A DNA stretch of 64,000 bases from positions 8,390,001 through 8,454,000 of the forward strand of contig OX345636.1 of assembly GCA_947044365.1 (NCBI GenBank), written 5' to 3'. Under the pieces are notes generated by a model that worked only from the letters and a program-made list of their open reading frames with translations, searched no databases and had not been told where the DNA came from. Below, one piece after another: positions 9,924 to 22,435 of this stretch (the first letter of the stretch is position 1; each line of letters begins with the position of its first letter). Both the position numbers and the translations under genes were made by a program. The stretch comes from Petrosia ficiformis. Lineage: Eukaryota; Porifera; Demospongiae; Haplosclerida; Petrosiidae.

Positions 9924-12658
9924 CTGTTGGTAAAGTGATTTTGTGTATTTCAATGCACAAAGTATCGTTGCGTAAATACGCACGGTTATTTTCCTGGTCA
10001 AGGTGTAGGTTATCGTGAGATATTAAATGATGACCCCACCCCAGTGCTCTTTCTCCTTCAATAACTCTTGATCTACACTCAATGTCAATACTCTCGTTGA
10101 ATTGAATGATCTTCTCCACATGTTGTTTATCCTCCTTCCAGTTGAGTAGTCGTATAGTGATATCACCTTTGAATGGCCATTGTAGGTATTGATCATTTTC
10201 TCCCTTCATCAGACACACAAACATGGAAACATGTGATCCTTCATGATCACCAAACCCATTTGCAAACACTACTAACTGTAACTTATAGCCACCTATTCTG
10301 GCATAGAAAGGTGGACTATAGTATGTATTGTTAAGTTTCTTGTGTTCGGGAAAGTTAACAATGTTTATTATAAATGGTGAAATAGACTTTGTAGTTTTAG
10401 GAGGAGGAGGATACCAAATGGGAACTACAATTCCTGTTAATTATGAGAATGAAATGATAATAATTCATTATACACACTTGCATTCAAAGGAGTTATTAGA
10501 ATGGACATTGTAATGAGTGAAATTATAATGTTATCAGTTGTGAAATTCTTCATTACCATTATGGATGTTTAATTATAGCATTATAAATCATACCATCACA
10601 ATAATATTATCACTTGAATGAATTACATATTCCTAAAGGACATTTGTTGGGATTCAATAAATGAAATATCAAAATATCATTATCGATATAGCGGATTTAG
10701 CGACAAGTGATATCATCCATTTGAAATTATGTACATGTGCATTCAGTATAAGCCCCAGGATGGAATGCACATGTGTGTAATTTCAAACTTAACTTATAAC
10801 CTTTTATATTCGGTATACATAAAGTATATATTTTCATGTTAAGCTATGGGAGGTCTTCCTGTGAAGTAATTAATTACTTTACTTCCCTATAATTCGATGT
10901 TGAGTGTACTAATTCCCAGCACTTGTTAAAATGAATACACAAGTCTAGATTTGAATCCTTTTAACAAAGGATCTCAGAGTCCTGGTCAAGCATGTGTTCA
11001 AATCAATAATCTGTAGACTCTCTAATTGTTTGTTTGCACAGTTTAAGTACTAGTGATAACATTATTGTACAAGTATGTTTTTTGGAGAGTGATTTACCTA
11101 TTGATTAGTCACTTCATTGTACATGCTTGTTTGTATAAAACTACCCACACAAAATTCCTTATATGGAAGTTTCTGTGAATAAAATTAGATTATTGACCAC
11201 ACTTATATTCCTACTCCCAGTTCACGACTATAATTGTAAAATGATCAGATTCTATAACTTGCATAGCTGCAGATAAGACATTCATTGTTACTGACAGGTT
11301 TAGAGAATATGTGCTGGTTTTGAATTATGCACTTTAACATTGAGTATGCTTAAAATGTCAGTAAATACAATACCTTTCATTCGTGATAACTGTTGTTTCA
11401 ACTGTAGTATTCTACGAGAATTGTGTAAATCATTGGCTTGTATTTGTGCTAGTAGTTCTTCATGATCTCTGGTTATTTTCTCATCTAGCTTTCTCAGTTC
11501 TCTGAGCTCTTCTTCCATCAGCTGGTGTAGCTTATCTGCCCTTTCGCGTACCATTTTAAACTCCCTCATCATTTCTTCCTTGCCTTCCATGAACTCATTT
11601 TCCATTTCTCTTCCATATTTCTCATAAACTTCTTCTAATATCTCTTCACACTCTTCCTCTGTAACATCCTCTAATAACATCATCAGCTCATCCGGAACTG
11701 TCTGGACTATTTCTTTTCTGCTTGCTTCAACCTTCTCTTGCAGCATATCGATTTCCTCTTGTATTATATTGGTTTCACTAGTTGTCTCCTCCACATATAG
11801 ACACTCATTAGTAAGGTGTCTCTCTTGATCACCCAGCTCTCCCACCCATTCACACCCTTTCTCATTGTTTGTACAACGAAGTCTCAATTTCAATAGTTCA
11901 CCATGTTGTTTTCTATTAAATATGTTAGCATACTCTTTTGTACTACAAGAGGGACAGGACTGTTTATTTGCTCTAGTATGTTCTATACACACCTGAAAAT
12001 ATCAATGATTATAATAATAATTAATATTATTGATTATGATTTGTTTATAGTTATAGAGATTATGACTATTTTCATGTTTTACTGAGTATTCTATATACAT
12101 GTGTACTACTGTGCAAGTGAAAATCAGTCTTATTTGAATTTCAAGTTTTTACGTTCAACTGCTCATTTCTCAGTCGACTAGTGCCAGAATTTAACTAAAT
12201 TTTGTAACTAAGAAGTTATTTTAGGGAGTTGAAAGTTTTATTAGCTTTGCTAATAAGATGATATCCCCACTTAGAAAAAAATTGGAAATCAAGTAAGACT
12301 GTTTTTTTGCATACACAGTCTGGAGCTCACAGCCCTGATAAAATCAATAGCAGAAACAAACAGCACTATATATTTAATGTTAAAATAAGCATAAGGTACA
12401 TGTATGTCTAGTATTTAAATTATAATTCTGTACAATAATAATTATCATATTGGATTAGTTCACTGGTTAGAATTCTTCATAATAATGCGTTACCTGACAA
12501 ATAGGAGTTCCACAACACACTAACACATGTGGTTCTCTAACTACTAACAGACACACTGGACAATGAGGTGTTTCTGGAGGAAGATCAAGAAATAGTTGAT
12601 CTTCATATCCACCAGTAGGTAGTGATTCATGAACAGTGATATTAGAAATAGCCATCAT
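9924..12658 (-). CDS. TRAF-like protein: RING, TRAF zinc finger, coiled coil, MATH
   Basis: Three exons on the minus strand: 12658-12494, 11992-11374, 10433-9924, with GT..AG borders and matching phases (0, then 1). The start is the first of two adjacent ATGs. Residues 33-71 form a RING (CPVC, CCGTPIC, VC, CPSC) split by intron 1. Residues 95-119 form a TRAF-type zinc finger (CTNNEKGC...H...C). About 120-260 is an acidic coiled coil, and the last 170 residues are a MATH domain with LMKGENDQYLQWPF and LNWKED motifs. TRAF proteins join receptors to ubiquitin-dependent signalling in the cytoplasm. The usual RING histidine is replaced (CCGTP instead of CCGxH), so ligase activity is doubtful. The MATH exon keeps a CAG/GTAATA donor, so a further exon is expected. 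If read through, the protein ends at 9847. Confidence 0.85.
10640..10925. mobile_element. GTGCTGGGAAT-family MITE, minus orientation
   Basis: The reverse complement starts AAGTGCTGGGAATTAGTAC and shares TAATTAATTACTT.ACAGGAA, a CTGAATGCACATGT-like word and TATCGATA..TCAAAATATCA with 20142-20435. The two copies lie in opposite orientation. They have weak inverted ends (TGCTGGGAA / TGCTAGAA) and no coding capacity. Confidence 0.55.
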
Positions 12659-12938
12659 AGGAAGTGTAGTATACTATGACACACCCAAACTACCTAATCT
12701 AGTTATGTATTTCACACTCTACTATTATCTAATCACAAGTGTACACTCAACATCATGAAAGATAAACATCATCTTTACTATAATTATATCATCATTAGAA
12801 ATATGAAATGTAATATTGAAATTAGTATAACACAAACTGCAATAGATAAATTTCCTATCATTGATTTAGTATTATTGAATAATACATTATACACACTATA
12901 ACAAGATTAAAGCCAGTACAGTGAGCATTTAGTATTCA

Positions 12939-13110
12939 TTATAATATTATATTATCTTGAAGTTGATTGTAGTCCATCTCTAGGTCAATATCAGATGCTG
13001 TATATATAATTATGATAGGGTATAATAATTATATTTATTATGAAATTCATTTTTCTTACTTTCAAATGTGTATTGTTGATGATGAATATCTTGAGAAATA
13101 TCTTGTATAT
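12939..13110 (-). CDS. Two 3' exons of an unrecognised gene
   Basis: On the minus strand, TTTTCAG opens a 51-bp exon (13110-13060, phase 1 at both ends) ending at a GTAAGA donor. A second exon (12997-12939) after TATATACAG starts in the matching phase and ends at TAA. Together they read as a hydrophilic acidic tail with SDIDLEMDYNQLQDNIIL at the end. The composition and two matched splice sites look like real coding DNA, but I recognise no domain. These may be the last exons of the gene starting at 16870, but the middle was not resolved. They lie about 280 bp before the TRAF-like start codon. Confidence 0.35.
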
Positions 13111-13748
13111 CTGAAAATTATAAAACCATTTACTATAAAGTATAATGAGAATTTATTATAGTACATTATAATTATAATACCATGGTACATGGGCAATACC
13201 ATGGGGCTCATAAGAACAGTTAATTACTTTACAGTTTACATAAAGGGAATACTTGTCTCCAGTTTCAAGTGTTACAGTAGATAATTCAAGTGTACTAAGT
13301 GTTTGTTTTCAGTTTGTCTCCTCCCTACATCACTTGTAAAGACTTCCCTTTGTGAACCTTAATTGCATTCCACTGATAAATTTTATAATCACCATGGAGA
13401 TATCTTATCCAGCTTGTGGGAAATCTACATGAACCCTCAACCACAGATGACTATAATCTACCTCTAGTGTGAGATATCCTATACTTACATGTATATACAT
13501 TATTTATAATATCTCATTTATAATATAATTCCAGTGTTAGTATATTATATTACTATACTTTTCATTACATACAGTAATACACATAATATATCATTTATAA
13601 TATAATTCAAGTTATATTACTATAGTATATAAACCTAATAGTAACTGATAGTATAAGATGACTAGTAATAATATTTCACACCTCTGAATACCATAGTAAA
13701 TTAGTAATATCAGTTTACACTTGTCAGTATTTCATTTACTATTAATTA

Positions 13749-14280
13749 TTAACCCTTAGAGGGCTGAGCTTGCTGGTGCTTCTACAGCAGATATCTTGGC
13801 CACTATTCACTTTCTGTACCCCAAACTTGGCTCTTTTTTCGACATGGAGTACTAGTTCTAGCAACTTGATTACCAGGACTCAAAAGTCCTCAAGCGCTTT
13901 GTAGGACTAATTTAAATGCAGTGTTTTCCCTCTTTTGACTGCATACAAAACAAAACTGCTGCATGTTAGCACCAGTTACACCGTGTTACCAGGTGTTAAA
14001 CCAAGAGAAATGACTTAGCTACTCACCAAATTGCATGGATGGGTTTATTGTGTGTGTGTGTGTGGGGGGGGGGGTGGTTGGCAAGGAGGCATACTCCACC
14101 TTCGAAACCCATTAATGGGTTACGGGAGCAAAGGGCAACCGAAAAACCATCAACATTATTAGCCATTTTCATAAGCTTATCCCTAACACCAATTACAAAC
14201 ATCTGGAGTGCTTTGTAATGCTAGGAACACACTCCAAACTGCATAGGGGTCATATCCCACATATATGGTCATTAGCCATA
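13749..14280 (+). mobile_element. piggyBac-like MITE, family 1, copy B
   Basis: It starts TTAACCCTTAGAGGGCTGAGC and follows copy A through TATCTTGGCCACTATTCAC, CATGGAGTACTAG (a stop where copy A is open), a G run after TGTGTGTGTG, and ACACTCCAAACTGCATAGGGG. The 3' terminus is degraded, so the right border is approximate. Confidence 0.6.
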
Positions 14281-15438
14281 CATGTATGTAAGAACACAAA
14301 TTAGACTAACTAATAACATAACACTTTATATTACAAAAATACAAACTATGAATACTAAACTGATGTGTATACTGTATAATGAATGTAATGGGTAATTTTA
14401 AACACTTCAGTTGGTTACAGGAGTTTCAATATAATTTTATTATCTTCAATGTTGAATTGTTATTCCTGCTAGGTAATATCTACATGTACTGGTTTCATTT
14501 CATCTTGATCTATATTGACTAGTACATATATATGTCATGATAAAGCATAGTAACAAAAATAATATTAATACAATAATTATATATAGTATAGTATTATAGA
14601 TACAACCTATGGTGTATTATTATCATGCCATCTGTGAAAACCACAGATGTTACTTACTCATTTCAGAGTAATTAGTATATACATGAATTTATACTTGTAA
14701 TAACAAATAACATCTGCCATAAAAGTTATCAGAATAGTCCAGTCGCCAGTTGCATGTAGGAACTATGGAATGCAATAATGAATATTTTGGACATGATGTC
14801 ACAATGTGATTACCAGTAGAAATGTATTGCTTACTATTAGCTGAAGTGTTCAAATTTAAAATCGTTGCTGCATGTATACTATATGGTATACTCTACATTG
14901 TATATTAGTGAAAAGTGGGCTAAACTAGAATCTTGAATGAACATACCAATCTTTGTTTTGAGACAAAACGACGAGTGGTCCAAGAGATACAGCAAGTTTT
15001 GTTAACAATAACTGGTCATAAGTTTTACATACATGTATATATGTGGAAGTACTAGTACAAACAATCCCAATGTGTAATATTGTATTGAAACTGATGTAAC
15101 CAGATGAGGGTTAAAATAATGTTAATTTATGACCTGACTAAATAGACTGTTTTAATATGACTACATTATAATCATAATTATAAATCATAAACTAATTTTA
15201 AGTCCCAAACACTATAATATATTACCTCGAAATCATCCAGTTTCATTTAATGATTTTAGACTCCATTGCATGGCAAACAGATTAGTCTATTCTTCATAGA
15301 CTATTACACTTCAACAGAAAGGTTTCATTATATAAACTTCACTGTGAATAAAGTTTAATAAAGTTTATGTTTAGAAAGTCATTAAGATAGTACTTACACA
15401 AATCAGAGTGTGGGCAAGGAGTCTAAATGTGTTGAACT
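14281..15438. other. No gene seen
   Basis: A+T-rich DNA without convincing exons on either strand. Confidence 0.4.
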
Positions 15439-15490
15439 CCATGTAAGTGTGGTCTAGCTACTCCTTGCAAAATAGACCACACTTACATGG
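15439..15490. repeat. Perfect 18-bp hairpin
   Basis: The arms CCATGTAAGTGTGGTCTA and TAGACCACACTTACATGG are exact reverse complements around a 16-base loop. Weaker pairing extends outward (GTTGAACT against GGCTTAAC). It could be a small fold-back element or an RNA stem. No target duplication was recognised. Confidence 0.85.
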
Positions 15491-16209
15491 GGCTTAACAT
15501 GGATGTCAGGTTGGAATATGTTCATTGTTTTATGAATACACGTACCTGTGAAACTAACTGTCTTGAGAAAACGTCTCGAATATTGAAGCTGTTTTAGTGA
15601 GCCTTGTGAGTTTTACATGTATCTTGTAAAGACTCAATCCACAGCTATGTGTAATAATAATAGTATATAACATTGTTGTATTAATATTCTTCTAAATCAA
15701 GATCTATTATCTCTTCTCTAGATTCTAGATGAGATCAAAACATTTACATCACAAAGTAAAAGATGATAATATTAACCTGATATTTGGTTTCATCTCTTGA
15801 ACAAGACTTCATATTAACTGAATTGTATCTATTGTGTACTCTTCAATCACATCTAATGATACAATTAACACAAACATTACGTAAACATTGTTATGTAATA
15901 ACACATAATAATAATGTAGTGATGGTATAGTATGTACATGTACAGCCAGACCCTCACAGAAAGGGAGATGGTCTAGAAACACTGTTATACTGAAGTTGCT
16001 CTTAGGGAATGCAGTAATTATAATTACAGGCTTGGGTGTGGTCACACTAAATTAGTACGTGCAACTTGTCATTGTAATCTCACTTCAATGGTCTTTTGAT
16101 ATAGCTATAAACTACAATCACATATCTGTCCTATGACTAGTGGAAAGTCAAATAATCCAGGTAGACATGAAACTATTTCCATCAATATTTGCTACTGCAA
16201 AAACATTAC
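15491..16209. other. Unresolved stretch inside or near the coiled-coil gene
   Basis: Short coding-like pieces occur on the minus strand: an acidic run ending at TAA near 15694 after TCATCTAG, and an open stretch near 16090-16190 resembling the LMEI segment of the exon at 16210. I could not connect them in phase. Confidence 0.25.
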
Positions 16210-16870
16210 CAGACAAAAAGGAGGTAGATCTATGATCTCCATTAGCAAATCTTTTAATTCCTTGTATTCCTGATTTCTATCTACAACTATGGCAGAAGAT
16301 ATAACATATAACAAAACACTCTCATCATCACATGTACATAATGATATTAATAGATTTAGTCATCACTGTTTATATTATTGACTAGTCTGGCGTGGCCACA
16401 CCCTTCCTCCTCCAAGCGAAGGGTGGCTGCGCCAGACTAATTATTGACATGTAATAATTAACCACTGCAACTATAGCTACAGTGGAACAACTTTATTATA
16501 TCAATATTCCCAGTCCATTACTATACAAGTGAATGGACATGCCACACCAAACTAATTATATCATAGATATTACTTTTACTACCTGATATCTTCTGTTTCA
16601 ATTGAAATATCCAGTTAATAGATTAGTTCATTCAGTTTTCTTCTACTGTTCATGTCAGTCATTCTATCATGATATCTGATGACTTATAGTGGACACTACT
16701 GTTGTCTTTCTTGCAATCGTTCAAACACTTTTTTGTATTCTCTTTTTTGTGTCTGCTCAAGATCTCTCGTTTGCTCCCAAATTAGTGTTTCTACTGATAC
16801 TACTTAGCTTCCCTAAAACTATAGTCGATGATAGCTTACGCTTTTCATATTCATATATACTGCTTTGCAT
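16210..16870 (-). CDS. 5' exons of an unrecognised coiled-coil protein
   Basis: Three minus-strand exons fit together: 16870-16840 (ATG start, MQSSIYEYEK, donor GTAAGC), 16793-16700 (donor GTAGTG) and 16276-16210 (donor GTAATG), with phases 1, 2 and 0. Intron 1 is only 46 bp, as in compact sponge genes. The 63 residues form a heptad-like, charged helix with WEQTRDLEQTQKREYKK and NQEYKELKDLLMEI, then a hydrophobic IIDLPPFCL. I recognise no family. The plus-strand frame at 16689-16904 is a shadow of exon 2. Downstream exons are uncertain. Other splice choices are possible, but three matched phases make chance unlikely. Confidence 0.45.
16383..16439. mobile_element. 57-bp palindromic insertion with 9-bp direct repeats
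   Basis: The core starts TAGTCTGGCG and ends CGCCAGACTA. The inner parts CCACACCCTTC and GAAGGGTGGC also pair, so nearly the whole insert is a hairpin. ATTATTGAC flanks both sides (16374-16382 and 16440-16448). It is far more G+C-rich than its surroundings. This looks like a miniature insertion with its target duplication, much smaller than usual MITEs. Confidence 0.75.
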
Positions 16871-17223
16871 AATCTATAGGCGACAGTCTCATTCCCAGAC
16901 TTGATCACTTGAATGACATGACACACCCGGTACCCAGTCATGTTTGATGTTTTAGTGCTAATCCCAATCAGAATCAGAGATTCAGATCAGTTTGCATGTG
17001 AGCACGTGTTTGAACAAGTTTGCAGTAGTGTTACAGCTGAGCCAACTGGACAAGTAGTCAAGTACCACAACGTGGTTTATGCGATATTATATGACTGAGA
17101 TATATATATACTGTTGATCCAAAGTGTATATGAGGGAAATTATAAATATAATGGACTGCCTTATTTAAACGAGGTAAGATTTACTGTTCAGTTCATAATG
17201 TACATTGTAATGCATCATTTTAG

Positions 17224-17224
17224 A

Positions 17225-17259
<35 letters not shown>

Positions 17260-17434
17260 TATAACATAATTTATAATAATTATTTATACAGGGTTTCATT
17301 CACAAAATTTGTTAAAGGAGGGCAAATGAAACGTGGATTTTGAGTGGGCGCCATACAAGGTTATATCACAGTGTGCTTATTGGCAAACAAATTTCAAGGT
17401 GGGACAAATCTATAGCAAGGGGGATGGGGAATGA

Positions 17435-17485
<51 letters not shown>
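17224..17485. repeat. (TA)n microsatellites
   Basis: Two long TA runs (about 17227-17255 and 17440-17483) flank a short unique stretch. Another lies at about 24211-24249. Confidence 0.9.
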
Positions 17486-17644
17486 CAGACTTGTGGTTTG
17501 AATTTCAAAAATCATACATCCTAATCAAGTATTAAGGAAAAAGTCACAACAAGTGAGTAAAATATTTCTTGCCTGTACATTGTGCTAGTGATTAGTTAGT
17601 GACAGTCATAGGTATTGTGACCCTTTTATCACTAGGCTCTTATA

Positions 17645-17865
17645 GTTACTATTTCTTGCCTGTACATTGTACTAGTGATTAGTTAGTGACAGTCATGAAG
17701 AGTAGTGAGCATGTGTCATTGCTTTATAGAATGTATACTGAAGAGTAGTGAGCATGTATCATTGCTTTATAGAATGTATACTGAAGAGTAGTGAGCATGT
17801 ATCATTGCTTTATAGAATGTATATTGAAGATAGTGAGCATGTATTGCTTTATAGAATGTAGACTG
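17645..17865. repeat. Tandem repeat, about 43 bp
   Basis: Four units of the GAAGAGTAGTGAGCATGT / CATTGCTTTATAGAATGTA type. The last is shortened. A longer word, ATTTCTTGCCTGTACATTGT, is duplicated just before (17564 and 17651). Confidence 0.85.
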
Positions 17866-18339
17866 ATTTCTTGACTTATTCTATGTCTCTCTCTATCAGA
17901 TGTTAGCTGTGATTCTCTCTCCATATCAGTTAATGTTGTTCTCGTTTCTCTATGTCTCTGTCTATCCAACTATCTCCTGAACTCTTTTTCTTGTCCTGTC
18001 TCCAAACTTCTTCGTGTTTCTCTATGTCTTTGTCTATCCAAAGATCTCCTGAACTCTCTTTCTTCTTCTGTCTCCAAACTTCTTTTCTGTCTTTGTATAA
18101 TTATGTCTCTAACTCTCCTTGAATCTAAACTCATCTTTTAAACTCAAACGTCTTTACAACGCTAAAATGTTGACATGTCAACGCCTCCTTTTATAACATG
18201 ACATTAACACGCGCATGTGCACATTCACGTTAACACGCGCATGTGCACATTATAGCGTTGGCATTAACGCCTAATTTTCTGGGTCTTTGTTGCAGGTGAA
18301 TTCAACAGACAGACAGACAACGATAATTATATATAGATG

Positions 18340-19680
18340 TACTACACAGTACAAGTGCTCATACATGTACATACATGTATGTGTATAATTATGTACTAGT
18401 GTACTTGCGTGTTCATAGTTATGTACTACACAGTACAAGTACTCATACATGTACATATGTGTATAATTATGTACTAGTGTACTTGTGTGTTCATAGGTAT
18501 GTACTACACAGTACAAGTACTCATATATGTACATATGTGTATAATTATGTACTAGTGTACTTGTGTGTTCATAGTTATGTACTACACAGTACAAGTACTC
18601 ATACATGTACATATGTGTATAATTATGTACTAGTGTACTTGTGTGTTCATAGGTATGTACTACACAGTACAAGTGCTCATACATGTACATATGTGTATAA
18701 TTATGTACTAGTGTACTTGTGTGTTCATAGGTATATACTACACAGTACAAGTGCTCATACATGTACATATGTGTATAATTATGCACTAGTGTACTTGTGT
18801 GTTCATAGGTATGTACTACACAGTACAAGGGCTCATACATGTACATATGTGTATAATTATGTACTAGTGTACGTGTGTGTTCATAGGTATGTACTACACA
18901 GTACAAGTACTCATACATGTACATATGTGTATAATTATGTACTAGTGTACTTGCGTGTTCATAGGTATGTACTACACAGTACAAGTACTCATACATGTAC
19001 ATATGTGTATAATTATGTACAAGTGTACTTGTGTGTTAATAGGTATGTACTACACAGTATAAGTACTCATACATGTACATATGTGTATAATTATGTACTA
19101 GTGTACTTGTGTGTTAATAGGTATGTACTACACAGTACAAGTACTCATACATGTACATATGTGTATAATTATGTACTAGTGTACTTGCGTGTTCATAGGT
19201 ATGTACTACACAGTACAAATACTCATACATGTACATATGTGTATAATTATGTACAAGTGTACTTGTGTGTTAATAGGTATGTACTACACAGTATAAGTAC
19301 TCATACATGTACATATGTGTATAATTATGTACTAGTGTACTTGTGTGTTAATAGGTATGTACTACACAGTACAAGTACTCATACATGTACATATGTGTAT
19401 AATTATGTACAAGTGTACTTGTGTGTTAATAGGTATGTACTACACAGTATAAGTACTCATACATGTACATATGTGTATAATAATTATTATGTACTAGTGT
19501 ACTTGTGTGTTCGTAGGTACATGTATGTACTACACAGTACAAGTACTCATACATGTACATGTACATGTGTGTATAATTAAGTACTAGTGTACTTGTGTGT
19601 TCATAGGTATGTACTACACAGTATAAGTACAAGTAGTCAAGTACTGATACATGTACATATGTGTATTCCTATTTTGTATA
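18340..19680. repeat. 78-bp satellite, about 17 copies
   Basis: The unit contains TACATGTACATATGTGTATA, ATTATGTACTAGTGTACTTG, GTGTTCATAGGTATGTAC and TACACAGTACAAGTACTC. The 78-bp period is 26 codons, so both strands stay open for hundreds of codons (18271-19002 minus, 18375-19580 plus) without being genes. The array ends about 10 bp before the first calpain-like exon, whose catalytic upstream exons are absent. Confidence 0.95.
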
Positions 19681-20141
19681 TTATACATGTAGTTCTCCAT
19701 CATGGAAGCAATTACCACCTGCTAAGCATCGTGAACTCCAGGAAGATGGAATAAAAGAGGTTGGAGAGTTTTGGATGAGTTATGAAGATTTTATCAAACA
19801 CTTTACAGACTGACTCTGAGATGTGTTCTGTTTGTATTGACCAATTGTATTAAGATGAAAAGAGTGAGGACATAGAACAATCACAGATTTAATAATATGT
19901 GTGTAGTCATTCATAAATAGACAGACAAATAGACAGACAAGTATACATACAGTTGTGAATAAAGATACAGACACGAGTGAGACAAAACTGATGTTTTTAG
20001 ACATGAATAGAACAAACAAAGGAATGCTTTGCTAATCTTGCCTACATTGACAAAGGAAGGTAGTGATTATATTGAAGACACACTCACAAGAGAAGTTCAA
20101 TATGTTGCACTATCTGTATTAACTGATAACAGTATTTATAT

Positions 20142-20435
20142 TAGTGCTGGGAATCAGTTAATTGATTATCGATAATATCAGAGGAACTAATTAATTACTT
20201 GACAGGAAAGACCCTCCACTAATTGGCATGAAATACATAATTTGGGTATCATGTACTAAATATAAAACCAGCTGTAAGTTAAGTTACTAGAATGTTTTTA
20301 AAAAAAAACAAATGCCTTGTACTGAATGCACATGTGCATAAGTACAAATTGATATCTGGTCATGATATCAATTATTCCTAAATATGCTATATCGATAATG
20401 ATTATTGATATTTTGATTATCGAGTTCTAGCATGA
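20142..20435. mobile_element. GTGCTGGGAAT-family MITE, plus orientation
   Basis: It starts TAGTGCTGGGAATCAG and ends GATTATCGAGTTCTAGCA. The ends are imperfect inverted repeats followed by ATCGATAA-rich subterminal sequence. It is homologous to 10640-10925 in reverse. It lies where a calpain intron would be. Confidence 0.55.
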
Positions 20436-20554
20436 ATACGAATTATTAATATTGATAAAGAAACCATATCTGTGTAACACTAGACATGATAATACATCAG
20501 TGTCACTAACAGTATAGGACACTCTATCTTTTCATGTACTCTGTGTAACTGTGT

Positions 20555-20990
20555 TAGTGTAAAACAGTAACTCACTTGTTAGTATGATGGAGAACACTTG
20601 TATAACTGTGTGTTAGTGAAAACAGTAACTCACTTGTTAGTATGATGGAGAACACTTGTATAACTGTGTATTAGTGTAAAACAGTAACTCACTTGTTAGT
20701 ATGATGGAGAACACTTGTATAACTGTGTGTTAGTGTAAAACAGTAACTCACTTGTTAGTATGATGGAGAACACTTGTATAACTGTGTGTTAGTGTAAAAC
20801 AGTAACTCACTTGTTAGTAGGATGGATAACACTTGTATAACTGTGTGTTAGTGTAAAACAGTAACTCACTTGTTAGTATGATGGAGAACACTTGTATAAC
20901 TGTGTGTTAGTGTAAAACAGTAACTCACTTGATAGTACAATGGATAACACTGTATGACAGTGTGTGTCAGTGTAAAACAGTCACTGGTTT
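20555..20990. repeat. Tandem repeat, about 59 bp, 7 copies
   Basis: The units contain AACAGTAACTCACTTGTTAG, TATGATGGAGAACACTTG and TATAACTGTGTGTTAGTG. Divergence rises at the right end. Confidence 0.9.
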
Positions 20991-22435
20991 CATGTCTGTA
21001 CTGTTTTCAACTTGACAACCAACCACATGGAATCATTCAGATGATGATCATATACAAAGCTTACTATAATATTGAATTACTTGTTATTAGCATTGTTTTA
21101 ACATGGGCTAAAATAAGTGTGCATATATGAGTAATGCTTTGACTTCGGTACTTCTAGCTAGAAGCATGGAAGTTAGGTTACAAAAAGGCACAGTACGATA
21201 ACTTTGTACATCATCCCCTCAAAGTCTTTCTAATACAGGTTTTGCCACCTTGACAATTTTTTTTATATGAAGGCCTGGTATTGCATAGACGTTATTCTAA
21301 TATTGATTTCTGAAATATAACTGTATTTATATTTAGTCAATCTAAGTTGTACATGTACATGTATGCCTAATTTACATGTACATGTAATTGTACTTAATTA
21401 ACTCTGTATAAAAATGGATAAGGTATGCAAATATTAGATGTAGTTGAATTAAAATGGGCCGAATTTCAGGTTTGGTATTGAAGCATCAACAACTTTGGTA
21501 TCGTGATTTATTACCTTTAATTACATGTAACTATAACTCACAATGCCTTATATTTCTTCCAGGCTCCAGAAGATGGCAGTACTGTACTGACTAAACAATA
21601 TATTGACTACAACTATAGTTCTGGTAACTCAGGTTCTTTCACAAATGCTTGTGAAGTCATGAAGTGGTTTGATTTTGATCTTGGATGTTACTTTGTCTTA
21701 CCATGTGCATTCAAACCAGGGGAGGAGGGAGACTTCCTTTGGAGTATCTTCACTGAGAGTTACTCTGAACAGTGAGTCTATCTATTCAATATGTTTGAAT
21801 AGATCTATTTACCTTTCTACTTTGACAGGAAAACTACCAAAGAGGGAAAGGTTGTTGAACCTTCTGGTCCACAGCCGGTAGGTACACTCAACATTATACG
21901 AATGAGCGTTATTTGATACACAGAGAAACACATTTCGTATATTACACCATTTTACGTTTTTGATAAGGTTTTTGCCTTTTGAGCATGGGCGAAATCGACT
22001 CAGTGGTGTACACCAGATTTCCATACAGAATGTTTTGTTAGGGAGAGAAAGAATTGCTCATACAAAGCACACTGCTCCTGGGGGTGGGGGGTATGCTGCT
22101 ATTAGTGGATATTCCCCTTACTGTATGAAACCCTATACACCATTAGGAATACACCTTGAGCTAATTAATAAAGAGTTAATATTATTAGTGATAATATAAT
22201 CATAATTTAATACACCATCCAATCTTGAGCACTGTACAGTGCCAAATAAAAGCTCTTTATGCCAATAGTATATACATCATATGAGTTCAATAAATAAATT
22301 TTGTTGAAACTCTATTTTTCAGACTAATCCTCGTTTAGCTCAACTCAAAGAAATGTTTGTTGGTGACAATAATGAAATAGATTTTGTGGAACTGCAAGAC
22401 ATTTTGACAGCATCTCTGAGCAAAGGTTAGAGATA

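Noticed and set aside
16689..16904. Hydrophobic plus-strand protein
   Set aside because: Its opposite strand carries a better-supported exon with matched phases; the start is not an ATG.
18271..19632. Long open frames of up to 401 codons on both strands (Tyr/His/Val-rich)
   Set aside because: They arise from a 78-bp satellite (26 codons), open in several frames on both strands, with no splice or domain evidence.
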